A stretch of DNA of 64,000 nucleotides. It comes from CAMEON01 sp045577755. GTDB taxonomy: Bacteria > Bacillota > Clostridia > Oscillospirales > CAG-272. Shown one piece after another: positions 32,855 to 41,227 of this stretch; position 1 is the stretch's first letter, and every line of letters begins with the position of its first letter. A program made the translations under genes and the position numbers. The DNA lies in NCBI GenBank assembly GCA_045577755.1, contig JAZNJA010000055.1, positions 1-64,000 on the forward strand, in the 5' to 3' direction. The notes under the pieces are model-generated. The model was not told where the DNA came from and searched no databases. It worked only from the letters and a program-made list of their open reading frames with translations.

Positions 32855-32955
32855 GACCGCGCAAAAAACCGTGAGACGAGAAACGGCTATCCGAAAAAGA
32901 GAGGGCTATTGAGCCAATATTTTAAATTTGGGTTTGTCGGTGAGTTGTTGTTGCG

Positions 32956-33052
32956 GTCATCCTGAGCGGAGGGCGAAGCCCGAAGTCGAAGGATCTCTTG
33001 TCGGCAAAGGAGATCCTTCGACTCCGCCGCAAGCGGCTCCGCTCAGGATGAC
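32956..33052. repeat. 97-bp imperfect palindromic intergenic repeat
   Basis: It starts GTCATCCTGAGCGGA and ends with the reverse complement TCCGCTCAGGATGAC. Inside, GAAGTCGAAGGATCT and AGATCCTTCGACT form a second matched pair, so the whole folds into one long hairpin. The motif TCATCCTGAGCG..GTCGAAGGATCT is widespread between genes in gut Clostridia and other bacteria. It sits between the Gfo/Idh genes and nagBA and carries no ORF. The gap 32855-33132 shows no good promoter. Confidence 0.88.
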
Positions 33053-33132
33053 AGCCCACAAGTGGGAAAAAAACAGACCGATAAACCCCAATTTGCATCA
33101 CTGCTGAACAACAACGAAAGGAGTCGATCCCC

Positions 33133-33891
33133 ATGAAAGCATATAAAAAAGACCTGCTGGCGATACAGATCCACGACACCCGCGCCGAGATGGGTGCCGC
33201 CGCCGCGAGGGATATCAAGGCCTGTATCCTGTCCCTTCTGGAGCGGAAGGAGACCATCAACATGATCTTCGCCGCCGCCCCCTCCCAGAACGAGGTGCTG
33301 TGGGGCTTGGCCACCGACAAGGAGATCCCCTGGAACCGCGTCAACGCCTTCCACATGGACGAGTACATCGGTCTGCCCGCCGACGCGCCCCAGGGCTTTG
33401 GCAACTTCTTGAAGGAGCATATCTTCGGGTTGGCCGACTTCAAGGAGGTTTTCTACATTGATATCACCGCCGAGGACGCCGAGGCCGAGTGCGACCGCTA
33501 CGCCGCCCTGCTCCGACAGTACCCCACCGATATCGTGGTCATGGGCATTGGCGAGAACGGTCACATCGCCTTCAACGATCCCCCCGTGGCGGATTTTTCC
33601 GACCCCAAGGCGGTCAAGCCCGTGGAGCTGGATCCCATCTGCCGCAACCAGCAGGTCCACGACGGGTGCTTCGCCAGACTGGAGGACGTCCCCAAGACCG
33701 CCATCACACTGACCGTCCCCACCCTTTTCGCGGGGGACCACCTCTTCTGCATCGTCCCCGCCAAGACCAAAGCAGAAGCCGTCTGCGCCACCCTGTGCGG
33801 TGAGATCGGGGAGGCCTGCCCCGCTACGGTCCTGCGCCGCCATAGGAGCGCTGTTCTGTATCTGGACGGCGACAGCAGTGCCCTGCTCTGA
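33133..33891 (+). CDS. nagB: Glucosamine-6-phosphate deaminase-like protein
   Basis: 252 residues, close to the usual ~250-265. Seen: NAFHMDEYIG (Asp76, Glu77) and GIGENGHIAFNDP at 138-150 with His144, the NagB active-site segments. It would convert glucosamine-6-phosphate to fructose-6-phosphate and ammonia. A galactosamine-6-phosphate isomerase role (AgaI/AgaS type) is possible given the GH123 and GH36 neighbours. AAAGGAG lies ten bases before the ATG; nagA follows after 7 bp. Confidence 0.88.
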   Translation: MKAYKKDLLAIQIHDTRAEMGAAAARDIKACILSLLERKETINMIFAAAPSQNEVLWGLATDKEIPWNRVNAFHMDEYIGLPADAPQGFGNFLKEHIFGLADFKEVFYIDITAEDAEAECDRYAALLRQYPTDIVVMGIGENGHIAFNDPPVADFSDPKAVKPVELDPICRNQQVHDGCFARLEDVPKTAITLTVPTLFAGDHLFCIVPAKTKAEAVCATLCGEIGEACPATVLRRHRSAVLYLDGDSSALL

Positions 33892-33898
33892 TTGCCCC

Positions 33899-35050
33899 AT
33901 GAAAAGAATTAAGTCTGACAAGATCATACTGGAAGACCGTATCTTTGACGGATACGTGTACTTCGAGGACGGCATCATCACCGACGTGACCGCCGAGGAA
34001 CGCCCCGCCGACGAGGTCTATGACATGACGGGCTACTACGTCAGCCCCGGCTTCATCGATATCCATGCCCACGGTGGCGGCGGGTACCGCTTTGAGGGCA
34101 GTACCGAGGAGATCGTGAACGGTTGCAACTTCCACTTGAAGCACGGCACCACCTCCATCTGTCCCACAGTGTCAGCCGCTCCCTTTGCCTCCATGGCAGA
34201 GTCAGCCCAAAGCATCCGCGCCGCCATGGCCGATCCGCGGGTGCAGGGTACCATCCTGGGCGTTCACATGGAGGGTCCTTACCTCTCTGCCAAGCAGGCG
34301 GGAGCCCAATGTCCTACCCACATCACCGCCCCTGTGGAGGAGGACTATCTGCCCTTCATCCGAGAGAACGCCGACGTCATCGCCCGCTGGACCTACGCGC
34401 CCGAGAACGATACCGAGGAAAAGTTCGCCAAGACCCTACAAAAGTACGGCATTATCGCCTCCGCGGGGCATACCGACGCCATTTACGACGATATGCGGAG
34501 AGCTTTTGAGAACGGTTGCTCCCTGGTGACCCATCTCTACTCCTGCACCTCCACGGTCACCCGCGACCGCGGCTTCCGTCGGTTGGGGGTCATCGAGACG
34601 GCCTACCTGATGGATGATCTGTTCGTGGAGATCATCTGCGACGGCAAGCACCTGCCCTCCGAGCTGATCCGTCTCATCCACAAAGTCAAGGGAGCCGACC
34701 GCATCGCCCTGGTCACCGACAGCCTGGCCCTGGCGGGGACCGAGCAGACCCACGGATTCATGCAGGACACCGAGTTCATCATTGAGGACGGCGTCTGCAA
34801 GCTCATGGACCGCTCCGCTTTCGCGGGGAGCATCGCTACGGCGGATCGCCTGGTGCGGGTGGCCGTGAAGGAGGCGGGTATTTCCCTTTCCGACGCGGTG
34901 AGGATGATCACCCTGACCCCCGCGCGGATCATGGGCTTGAAAAGCAAGGGGCGCATCGCCCCGGGAGCAGACGCGGATCTCGCCATCCTTGACGGGGATA
35001 TTCGGGTCATAGGAGTGTTTGCTAAGGGATCTCCCGTCCGGGACGCGTGA
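33899..35050 (+). CDS. nagA: N-acetylglucosamine-6-phosphate deacetylase
   Basis: 383 residues, standard size. Metal-dependent amidohydrolase: HxH at His56/His58 (FIDIHAHGG), HMEGPYL with Glu125, GHTDA near 197, and VTDSLALAG with the catalytic Asp. It removes acetate from GlcNAc-6-P (or GalNAc-6-P) ahead of NagB. Start chosen at 33899 just after the nagB stop; there is no ribosome site of its own, so translation is probably coupled. Confidence 0.92.
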   Translation: MKRIKSDKIILEDRIFDGYVYFEDGIITDVTAEERPADEVYDMTGYYVSPGFIDIHAHGGGGYRFEGSTEEIVNGCNFHLKHGTTSICPTVSAAPFASMAESAQSIRAAMADPRVQGTILGVHMEGPYLSAKQAGAQCPTHITAPVEEDYLPFIRENADVIARWTYAPENDTEEKFAKTLQKYGIIASAGHTDAIYDDMRRAFENGCSLVTHLYSCTSTVTRDRGFRRLGVIETAYLMDDLFVEIICDGKHLPSELIRLIHKVKGADRIALVTDSLALAGTEQTHGFMQDTEFIIEDGVCKLMDRSAFAGSIATADRLVRVAVKEAGISLSDAVRMITLTPARIMGLKSKGRIAPGADADLAILDGDIRVIGVFAKGSPVRDA

Positions 35051-35082
35051 GTCGCGGGCAACCGATCGGATCCCGCCCCAAA

Positions 35083-35138
35083 AGGGGCTGAGTCAACTGC
35101 TTTCGGTGAAAGCAAGAGACTCAGCCCCTGTATTTTTT
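35083..35138 (+). terminator. Terminator of the nag operon
   Basis: AGGGGCTGAGTC (35083-35094) pairs with 35118-35129; an inner hairpin GCTTTC-GGT-GAAAGC extends it, and a T-run follows at 35133-35138. Confidence 0.9.
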
Positions 35139-35259
35139 CAGGAGGAGCGGGCAACGCCCCTCCTGATGTCGTATCGGCATCCGCCTGCGGCGGCGCACGT
35201 ACGGCTATTTCGCGTTACAGCCGACGGATCTTGGGAATGGCGACCGAGGTCATCTTCCC

Positions 35260-35288
35260 TTGATAAATTCCATAACAAATGGTATGAT
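35260..35288 (+). promoter_or_regulatory. Upstream copy of a duplicated promoter
   Basis: TTGATA (35260-35265), 17 bases, TATGAT (35283-35288). Sequence around it (TTGATAAATTCC, then TATGATACATTTGTGGATTT) is nearly repeated 115 bp downstream. Confidence 0.7.
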
Positions 35289-35374
35289 ACATTTGTGGAT
35301 TTTCTGCATTTTCCGCTTTTTCATCGGCCTGCGTAGATCGTGGGCTGATTTCCTTGTGTGCAAACTATTTTCCA

Positions 35375-35403
35375 TTGACAAATTCCCCGTTGTATGCTAT
35401 GAT
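35375..35403 (+). promoter_or_regulatory. Downstream copy of the duplicated promoter
   Basis: TTGACA (35375-35380), 17 bases, TATGAT (35398-35403), followed by ATATTTGTAGGTTTTC. It is the nearest promoter to the GH99-like gene, about 77 bp before its start. Confidence 0.8.
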
Positions 35404-35451
35404 ATATTTGTAGGTTTTCCACAGAGAACCCCACAATTCCACAAGGAGAAC

Positions 35452-35468
35452 GCTCAAGCCCCTTGAGC
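35452..35468 (+). promoter_or_regulatory. Stem-loop between ribosome site and start codon
   Basis: GCTCAAG-CCC-CTTGAGC, a perfect 7-bp hairpin. The AAGGAG at 35443-35448 is 31 bases from the ATG at 35480; folding out the 17-base hairpin cuts this to 14. No start codon lies in frame nearer the AAGGAG. Confidence 0.6.
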
Positions 35469-35479
35469 CGTACACCGTC

Positions 35480-37825
35480 ATGATGAAAAAGCTGCTTTGC
35501 GGCATTCTGGCCGCTCTCATGCTCCTGTCCGCCGTTGCCTGTACGGGCGGCGACACCACCGACACGGAGGGCGACACCACCGCCACCCCTCCCGCTACCG
35601 ACGCCCCCACCGAGGCACCCACCGATGCGCCTACCGAGGCACCCACCGAGGAGGCCACCGAGCCTGAGCCCGAGACCGAGCCCCCCATTGAGATCGAGGT
35701 TCCCGCTTACGAGGATATCGGCCTGGACGACCTCATGGCCGGCACCGACGACCGTCTGAATCTCACCTACAATTTCGCTGACTATACCTACAGTCAGCTG
35801 AAGAACGACAACAATCTGGTCTTCACCTCCCAAACGGACTACGTGGTGGACGGGGACGGCCTGACCCTCACCGACGACGGCTGGAACAGCGTAGGCTTTG
35901 CCCACACCCTTGTGGGTGAGTACACCGCCAAGGCCTCCATCATCAACCGCGGTGCTGAGAACAACGTCCGCACCATCATGATGGGCTGCCGTGTCACCCG
36001 CTCGGATCACCTCTACATCGACAGCGGTCTGTGGTTTACCTTCTCGGCAAAGGCGGTCTACGTCCACGTCAAGAACGGCTTTACCACCCTGATCCGTAAC
36101 GATTTCAGCTTTGACGCCGCGAAGGGCCTGAATATCACCCTCAAGGACGACGGCACCACCATCCAGTGCTACGTCAACGGCGCGGTCATCGCCAAGGCCG
36201 TGGTGGAGGGAGACACCTTGGCTGTCTACGATACCAGAGGCAACGAGGTCGCCCGTACCCCCGATCTGGAGCGTATCGCCCACGGGGACACCCTGGGCTT
36301 TGTGCGCACCATGTCCCACTTTGCCAACTCCACCACCAAGTCTATGAGCCTGGAGGCCGGCACCGTGATCCCCTACTCCCCCAGCGACGTCTGCGCCGAG
36401 CTGAAGGATGGCTACACCTACCTGCTCTGCGATAAGACTCAGGTCAAGGCCAAGTACCCCATTACCCTCCACGACGGCGTTACCCTCATGGACGCCAATG
36501 CCGCCGCTACCCTCTTCGGCTTCAAATGCGCCGTCTCCGAGGACGGCACCACCGCCACCCTGACCCGTGACGGCGCCACCCTCACCTACAAGGTGGGCTC
36601 CGCTCAGGTGGATCTCAACGGCAAGACCTACGCCTGCCCCACCACCGTCTCCCGCGGCGGCAGTATCCTCATCTCCGCCGACTACCTGGCCCGCTGGATG
36701 GGCTACACCGTCACCCCTGCCGACACCTCGGTCTACGTGACCGCCACCCCCGCCGCCCTCACCGACGAGCGCAAGCAAGCCCTGACCGAGCGGTATCAGC
36801 TCTACAAGGACATCATCTACAACTACGACGACGTTGAGATCGATCAGATCGGCGTGGGTGTCTATGAGACCACTCCTTACGAGGACCGTCTGGTGGGCAT
36901 CGCCTACTCCACCTGGCTCTGCACTAAGATCATCACCTGGGGCAAGAACACCTGGGATACCCCCCTGTACGGGAACTACCTCTCCGACGACCGCGAGATG
37001 ATCGCCAAGCACGCCGAGCTGCTCCGCGACGCGGGTGTGGACTTCGTCTTCGTGGATTGGACCAATAACACCACCTACGACCCCGCCACCATGCGGGATT
37101 CCCTGTCCGACTTCCGCATGATCGAGGATGCCACCGAGCTGCTCTTTGAAATTTGGTCCCAGATCGAGGGTGCTCCCAAGATCTGCATCTTCGCGGGCCC
37201 CGGCCACTCGGGCATCGAGAACGTCAACAACGGCAAGCACCAGAAGAAGGTGGATCAGATCTACTCCTCCTTCGTGGAGAAGTACCCCGATATGTACTTC
37301 CAATACGAGGGCAGACCCCTGCTCATGTGCTACGGCGCTACCCCCAACCAGTACGGTGCCCGTCCCAGATGGAAGGACGACCGCTTTACCATCCGCTGGG
37401 TCACCGGCTACGTGGGCCAGCAGGGGGATCTGCACAACGACAAGGATATGTCCTCCCGCAACCGCTGGTGGAGCTGGGAGGAGAGAGGCCTGCAGGCCTA
37501 CTCGGTCTCGGATGGCCGCGTGGAGTGCGTCACCTGTACCGCCGCCAGCCGTCCTCAGGGCACCGAGGGCAGTGCCGGCTATATCCCCGCCTACGGCCGC
37601 GAGAACGGTCTGACCCTTAAGAAGCAGTTCCAGCGCGCCAACGATCTGGGCGCGGGCATGGTCATCCTGGTCTCCTGGAACGAGTGGACCAAGGGCGAGC
37701 AGCCCTCCCCTGAGGTCTCCAAGGATCTGGAGCCCTCGGTGATCCACGGTACCTTCTACTACGACCTCCTCTGCGAGCAGATCAAGAAGTTCAAGGGACA
37801 GGTCACGGTAGACAGCGAAGAATAA
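35480..37825 (+). CDS. Secreted GH99/WbsX-like lipoprotein with copper amine oxidase-N domain
   Basis: 781 residues. Lipoprotein signal with Cys21 (LLSAVAC) and a Thr/Glu/Ala/Pro linker. Domains: a lectin-like beta domain (about 75-300), a copper amine oxidase N-terminal-type domain (YPITLHDGVTLMDANAA through MGYTVTPADTS, about 325-425), and a TIM-barrel region (about 440-775). The barrel has DAGVDFVFVDWTNN and, near the end, ILVSWNEWTKGEQPSPE, like the WNEW-x-EG motif of GH99/WbsX-type endo-glycosidases. It probably cuts host or microbial glycans on the cell surface; the substrate is unknown. It shares a transcript with the GH43 gene 18 bp downstream. Translation start is unusual because a hairpin separates it from the AAGGAG. 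Confidence 0.75.
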   Translation: MMKKLLCGILAALMLLSAVACTGGDTTDTEGDTTATPPATDAPTEAPTDAPTEAPTEEATEPEPETEPPIEIEVPAYEDIGLDDLMAGTDDRLNLTYNFADYTYSQLKNDNNLVFTSQTDYVVDGDGLTLTDDGWNSVGFAHTLVGEYTAKASIINRGAENNVRTIMMGCRVTRSDHLYIDSGLWFTFSAKAVYVHVKNGFTTLIRNDFSFDAAKGLNITLKDDGTTIQCYVNGAVIAKAVVEGDTLAVYDTRGNEVARTPDLERIAHGDTLGFVRTMSHFANSTTKSMSLEAGTVIPYSPSDVCAELKDGYTYLLCDKTQVKAKYPITLHDGVTLMDANAAATLFGFKCAVSEDGTTATLTRDGATLTYKVGSAQVDLNGKTYACPTTVSRGGSILISADYLARWMGYTVTPADTSVYVTATPAALTDERKQALTERYQLYKDIIYNYDDVEIDQIGVGVYETTPYEDRLVGIAYSTWLCTKIITWGKNTWDTPLYGNYLSDDREMIAKHAELLRDAGVDFVFVDWTNNTTYDPATMRDSLSDFRMIEDATELLFEIWSQIEGAPKICIFAGPGHSGIENVNNGKHQKKVDQIYSSFVEKYPDMYFQYEGRPLLMCYGATPNQYGARPRWKDDRFTIRWVTGYVGQQGDLHNDKDMSSRNRWWSWEERGLQAYSVSDGRVECVTCTAASRPQGTEGSAGYIPAYGRENGLTLKKQFQRANDLGAGMVILVSWNEWTKGEQPSPEVSKDLEPSVIHGTFYYDLLCEQIKKFKGQVTVDSEE

Positions 37826-37843
37826 TCTTTAAGGAGAACCGCC

Positions 37844-38737
37844 ATGAAGCTACGCGATATTCATCTCCGAGACCCCTTCATCTTTGCCGAAGATGGCGTA
37901 TACTACCTCTACGGCACCCGTCGCGGCCCAAGCACTAAGGTCATTCCCTGGCAGGGCCTGGACGTCTACACCTCCACCGACCTGATCGAGTGGAGCGAGC
38001 CGCGGGAGTGCTTCACCCGTCCCAAGGACTTCTGGTCGGACAGAGACTTCTTTGCTCCCGAGGTCTACCACTACGGTAATGCCTACTATATGTTCGCCAG
38101 CTTCCGCGGCGGGAATATCACCCGCGCCTCCCAGATCCTGAAGAGCGACAGCCCCATGGGCCCCTTCCTTCCCTTCACCGACGGTCCCATGACCCCTGTG
38201 GACTGGACCTGTCTGGATGCCACCCTGTACGTGGACGAGGAGGGCAAACCCTGGACTGCCTTCTGCCACGAATGGACCCAGGTGGGTGACGGCACCATCG
38301 AGATCATGCCCCTGTCGGCGGATCTGACCGCCCCCGTAGGCGCCCCCGAGACCATCCTCCGCGCCAGCGGTGCCGCATGGTCCTACTCCCTGGTGGATCC
38401 CACCTCCCGTAACTACGTTACCGACGGTCCCTTCTTCCGCAAGGGCAAGAACGGTAAGCTGTATATGCTCTGGTCCGGCTTCCACGCGGGCCCTCAGTAC
38501 TGGTACGTCCAAGCCCTGGCCATCAGTGACAGCGGCAGCATCCACGGTCCCTGGCGGCACGCCGATGACTTCATCTACGATGAGGACGGCGGTCACGGCA
38601 TGATCTTCGACGGCTTTGACGGAAATCTGTATCTCATTCTCCACAGCACAAACGTCAACCCCAATGAGCGTCCCCGCCTGTTCCACATTCAGGAGACCGA
38701 CGACGGCTTCCAGATTCTGGAGCGGATCGATACGTAA
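37844..38737 (+). CDS. GH43-like five-bladed beta-propeller glycosidase
   Basis: 297 residues, a single catalytic domain. RDPFIF at 9-14 gives the GH43 catalytic Asp10, DATLYVDEEGKPW has the second Asp125, and HGMIFDGFDGNLYLILHS is the conserved C-terminal strand. At the position where most GH43 members have the acid Glu (EGP) this one reads TDGPFF (Asp194). No signal peptide, so it would act in the cytoplasm on arabino- or galacto-oligosaccharides. AAGGAG seven to eight bases upstream; last gene before a terminator. Confidence 0.82.
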   Translation: MKLRDIHLRDPFIFAEDGVYYLYGTRRGPSTKVIPWQGLDVYTSTDLIEWSEPRECFTRPKDFWSDRDFFAPEVYHYGNAYYMFASFRGGNITRASQILKSDSPMGPFLPFTDGPMTPVDWTCLDATLYVDEEGKPWTAFCHEWTQVGDGTIEIMPLSADLTAPVGAPETILRASGAAWSYSLVDPTSRNYVTDGPFFRKGKNGKLYMLWSGFHAGPQYWYVQALAISDSGSIHGPWRHADDFIYDEDGGHGMIFDGFDGNLYLILHSTNVNPNERPRLFHIQETDDGFQILERIDT

Positions 38738-38748
38738 GCAAAAATATA

Positions 38749-38786
38749 AAGATTGGATGGTCCTTGCGGACTATCCAATCTTTTTT
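38749..38786 (+). terminator. Terminator after the GH43-like gene
   Basis: AAGATTGGATGGTCC (38749-38763) pairs with 38768-38782 with one G-U, then TTTTTT. Confidence 0.9.
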
Positions 38787-38845
38787 CATGGCGACGCTTC
38801 CATCGGGCGGTGAATTCGGCGCAAGAGCTGAACGGCATCGTGAGA

Positions 38846-40141
38846 TCACTGCTTACTGCCCTGGGTCAACGCGACGACGCGGTAGGTTCCTTCGGCCTTT
38901 TTTCGTTCCGCCTCCCACAGCGCGGCCTGGTAGTCGTATATCTCCCGTGAAATCTCAGGAGTGCCCGCCGCGAAGTTGGGAAGAAGCATTTCCCCCGCGG
39001 CCTTGGGATCCGTGCAGGCAGTGTCGTTGCGCCAAAGCTCCCGTTCCTCCCGATTGCGGAGGTTGGGGATCGCCATGGGAACCCCGCCCGCCAGAATGGA
39101 GCGGTAGGCAAAAAGCCCCGGCAGGAACATATCCAGAGCCTCGTACACGTCAATGGTGTCGGCGTTCCCATCCCCCAGAACGCGCTTGATGAAGTAGTAC
39201 ATGGAAAAGAAGTCCGAGCCGCCGTGCCCGAAGCCCTCCACCTCGTCGGCAAGGCCGTGCTCGGGATAACAGGCGTGGAGAGACCCGGTCTCATAGCCGC
39301 CATCGTACTCGTCCTTGTTGACGTACAGCTTACCGACGTAACCGTCCTGCGTATCCTCACGACTGCACTCCATGCGCCCCTTGGAGCCATACATGGTATA
39401 CCAGATGGAGGTCTTGTACAGATCCCCGTGGATAGATTTCACGATCCCGCCGTTCTCCAGCGTCACCATCTCGATGCCGAACTGCCCGCTCTTACAGCCT
39501 GTCCGAAGGCGGCGGGCGTTCTTTGTGCCCTCAAATCCCACAACCGACACGGGACGAAGCCCTGTGGCGTGGAGGATGGGCCCCAACGAGTGGGTACAGT
39601 AAAAATTGGCGTAGCTGTTGTTGCGCCAATGATCGGGATTTCCGTAGGCGATGGAAGGCCAGATGGGCTCGCAGTTATGGATATACTCCCCCTCGCCGTA
39701 CGCAAACTCCCCGATCTCGCCCCGCTGATACAGCTTTTTCATCTCGTAGGAAGCGGGCATATAGCAGTAATTCTCACCGTAGGCATAGACCAACCCGCTC
39801 TCCTCCACCGCCTCCACCAGCGCTACCGCCTCCTTCATATTCTGAACGGGCAGTACCTCGGAGAAAACGTGGAGTCCACGCTTGAGACAGCGAATGGCGA
39901 AGGGTGCGTGCTCGTTGGCATAGTTGGCCAGCACTACGGCATCCATATCATGCTCGATAAAGCGGTCAAAATGGTCGTAGTAGGTAATATCCAACCCCTT
40001 CGCGGCCTCTCTTTGAGCATCCAGGGCCTCGGGGTCCTTGTCGCAGATGGCCACCACCTCGGCATGGTCCGCCCGCTTGCAATAGTTGATCATGCTGGTG
40101 CCGCGGTAAGCACCCAGAACGCCAATGCGCACCTTGTTCAT
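38846..40141 (-). CDS. Gfo/Idh/MocA protein, possibly GH109-like
   Basis: 431 residues from the ATG at 40141 (AAAGGAAG about nine bases upstream). Rossmann start RIGVLGAYRGTSMI, then VLANYANEHAPFAIRCLKRG and HVFSEVLPVQNMKEAV. It is longer than typical Gfo/Idh enzymes. The segment YCTHSLGPILHATG resembles the YxTHGLGP region of GH109, NAD-dependent alpha-N-acetylgalactosaminidases with this fold. That would fit the amino sugar setting, but many related proteins are plain dehydrogenases. No signal peptide. Divergent from an AraC gene 196 bp away, which may control it. Confidence 0.72.
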   Translation of the reverse strand: MNKVRIGVLGAYRGTSMINYCKRADHAEVVAICDKDPEALDAQREAAKGLDITYYDHFDRFIEHDMDAVVLANYANEHAPFAIRCLKRGLHVFSEVLPVQNMKEAVALVEAVEESGLVYAYGENYCYMPASYEMKKLYQRGEIGEFAYGEGEYIHNCEPIWPSIAYGNPDHWRNNSYANFYCTHSLGPILHATGLRPVSVVGFEGTKNARRLRTGCKSGQFGIEMVTLENGGIVKSIHGDLYKTSIWYTMYGSKGRMECSREDTQDGYVGKLYVNKDEYDGGYETGSLHACYPEHGLADEVEGFGHGGSDFFSMYYFIKRVLGDGNADTIDVYEALDMFLPGLFAYRSILAGGVPMAIPNLRNREERELWRNDTACTDPKAAGEMLLPNFAAGTPEISREIYDYQAALWEAERKKAEGTYRVVALTQGSKQ

Positions 40142-40279
40142 GGAGTACACTTCCTTTCATAGCGGACGAGGATCGGAGCAGCTCCGGAGCAGCTTCTCCA
40201 CCGTTTCTATTATACCACAGGGACATCTCACCGTCTGCGTTGAATTTCCACATATTTATGTAATTTGGTCACGTTCCCG

Positions 40280-40308
40280 TTGACTTCTCTCCCAACATAT
40301 GATATAAT
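40280..40308 (+). promoter_or_regulatory. Promoter of the second AraC gene
   Basis: TTGACT (40280-40285), 17 bases, TATAAT (40303-40308), 30 bp before the start codon. A TATAAT for the divergent gene is at 40209-40214 but its -35 is poor, as expected for an activator-dependent promoter. Confidence 0.85.
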
Positions 40309-40337
40309 AACAGCAACTCATACAAGGAGGCTGGATC

Positions 40338-41174
40338 ATGTCTGAGCAGAATGTATGTCGTTTTGTCCCGCGAGAGATCAACGACCACAGTATCCATACC
40401 GTCCATTTTGTTTTAGAGACTAAAGAACAGCTCTACACGGGTCTGCGGCTGAAGTCTCTCTATACCGTATATTTCGTCAGCAAGGGCACGGGCAGGCTGC
40501 ACACCCGCGGTAACGTTCTGCCCTTGAAGCAGGGAGACGTATTCTTCTCCTTCCCTGCCGAGCCCTTCGCCATTGAATCGGTGGATGATTTTCAGTATAT
40601 GTACATCAGCTTTTTGGGAGCGCGGGGAAATCGAATCATGGACAAGCTGGGGATCTCAGCCATGAACCCGCTGCATACGGATTGCGAGGAGCTGGAGACG
40701 GTCTGGAGCCAGGGACTGAGCAGTCCCTCAGAGCTCTCGGATATCGCCAGCGAGGCAGTCCTTCTCCACACCTTCGCCTATCTGGGCGGCTGTTTACCCA
40801 AGTTCGCCTCTCATACGGAGGGACGGACCGACCTGATCTCCATGATCCAGAAGTATGTGGACGAGCATTTTTCGGATCCCGATTTCTCCCTGGAGCGATT
40901 GGGCAGCGATTTGAGATACAACAAAAAATACCTCTCCACAGTGTTCAAGCGCCACGTAGGGGTAGGGATCGTGGAATACCTTCACACGGTGCGTATTCAA
41001 CACGCCTGTACCATGCTGAAGCAAGGCTTCACCAGCGTCAGCGACGTGGCTCTGCGGTGCGGCTATCCCGACGCCCAGTATTTCTCCAAGGTATTCAAAC
41101 GGAGAATGACCATGTCGCCGCGGGAGTACATCGCCTCGGTCAAGGCTGAGACCTCCGGAACGGGATCCATATGA
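40338..41174 (+). CDS. AraC family transcriptional regulator
   Basis: 278 residues. N-terminal cupin-like sensor (TGLRLKSLYTVYFVSKG, LKQGDVFFSFPAEPFAI) and C-terminal AraC DNA-binding domain (FSLERLGSDLRYNKKYLSTVF; SVSDVALRCGYPDAQYFSKVF, ending in MSPREY). AAGGAGG upstream. It is divergent from the Gfo/Idh gene, convergent with the NlpC-like lipoprotein gene, and separate from the first AraC, so the glycan region has at least two sensors. Confidence 0.92.
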   Translation: MSEQNVCRFVPREINDHSIHTVHFVLETKEQLYTGLRLKSLYTVYFVSKGTGRLHTRGNVLPLKQGDVFFSFPAEPFAIESVDDFQYMYISFLGARGNRIMDKLGISAMNPLHTDCEELETVWSQGLSSPSELSDIASEAVLLHTFAYLGGCLPKFASHTEGRTDLISMIQKYVDEHFSDPDFSLERLGSDLRYNKKYLSTVFKRHVGVGIVEYLHTVRIQHACTMLKQGFTSVSDVALRCGYPDAQYFSKVFKRRMTMSPREYIASVKAETSGTGSI

Positions 41175-41176
41175 TC

Positions 41177-41212
41177 AAAAGGAACCGAGCCCCACGGGGC
41201 TCGGTTCCTTTT
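41177..41212. terminator. Bidirectional terminator
   Basis: AAAAGGAACCGAGCCCC and GGGGCTCGGTTCCTTTT form an almost loop-less perfect palindrome with A-run and T-run ends, between two convergent genes. Confidence 0.9.
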
Positions 41213-41227
41213 CGCTAAGCGGCGCCC

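Noticed and set aside
32956..33052. Possible CRISPR repeat or tRNA-like fold
   Set aside because: A single long palindrome with no spacers and no tRNA features.
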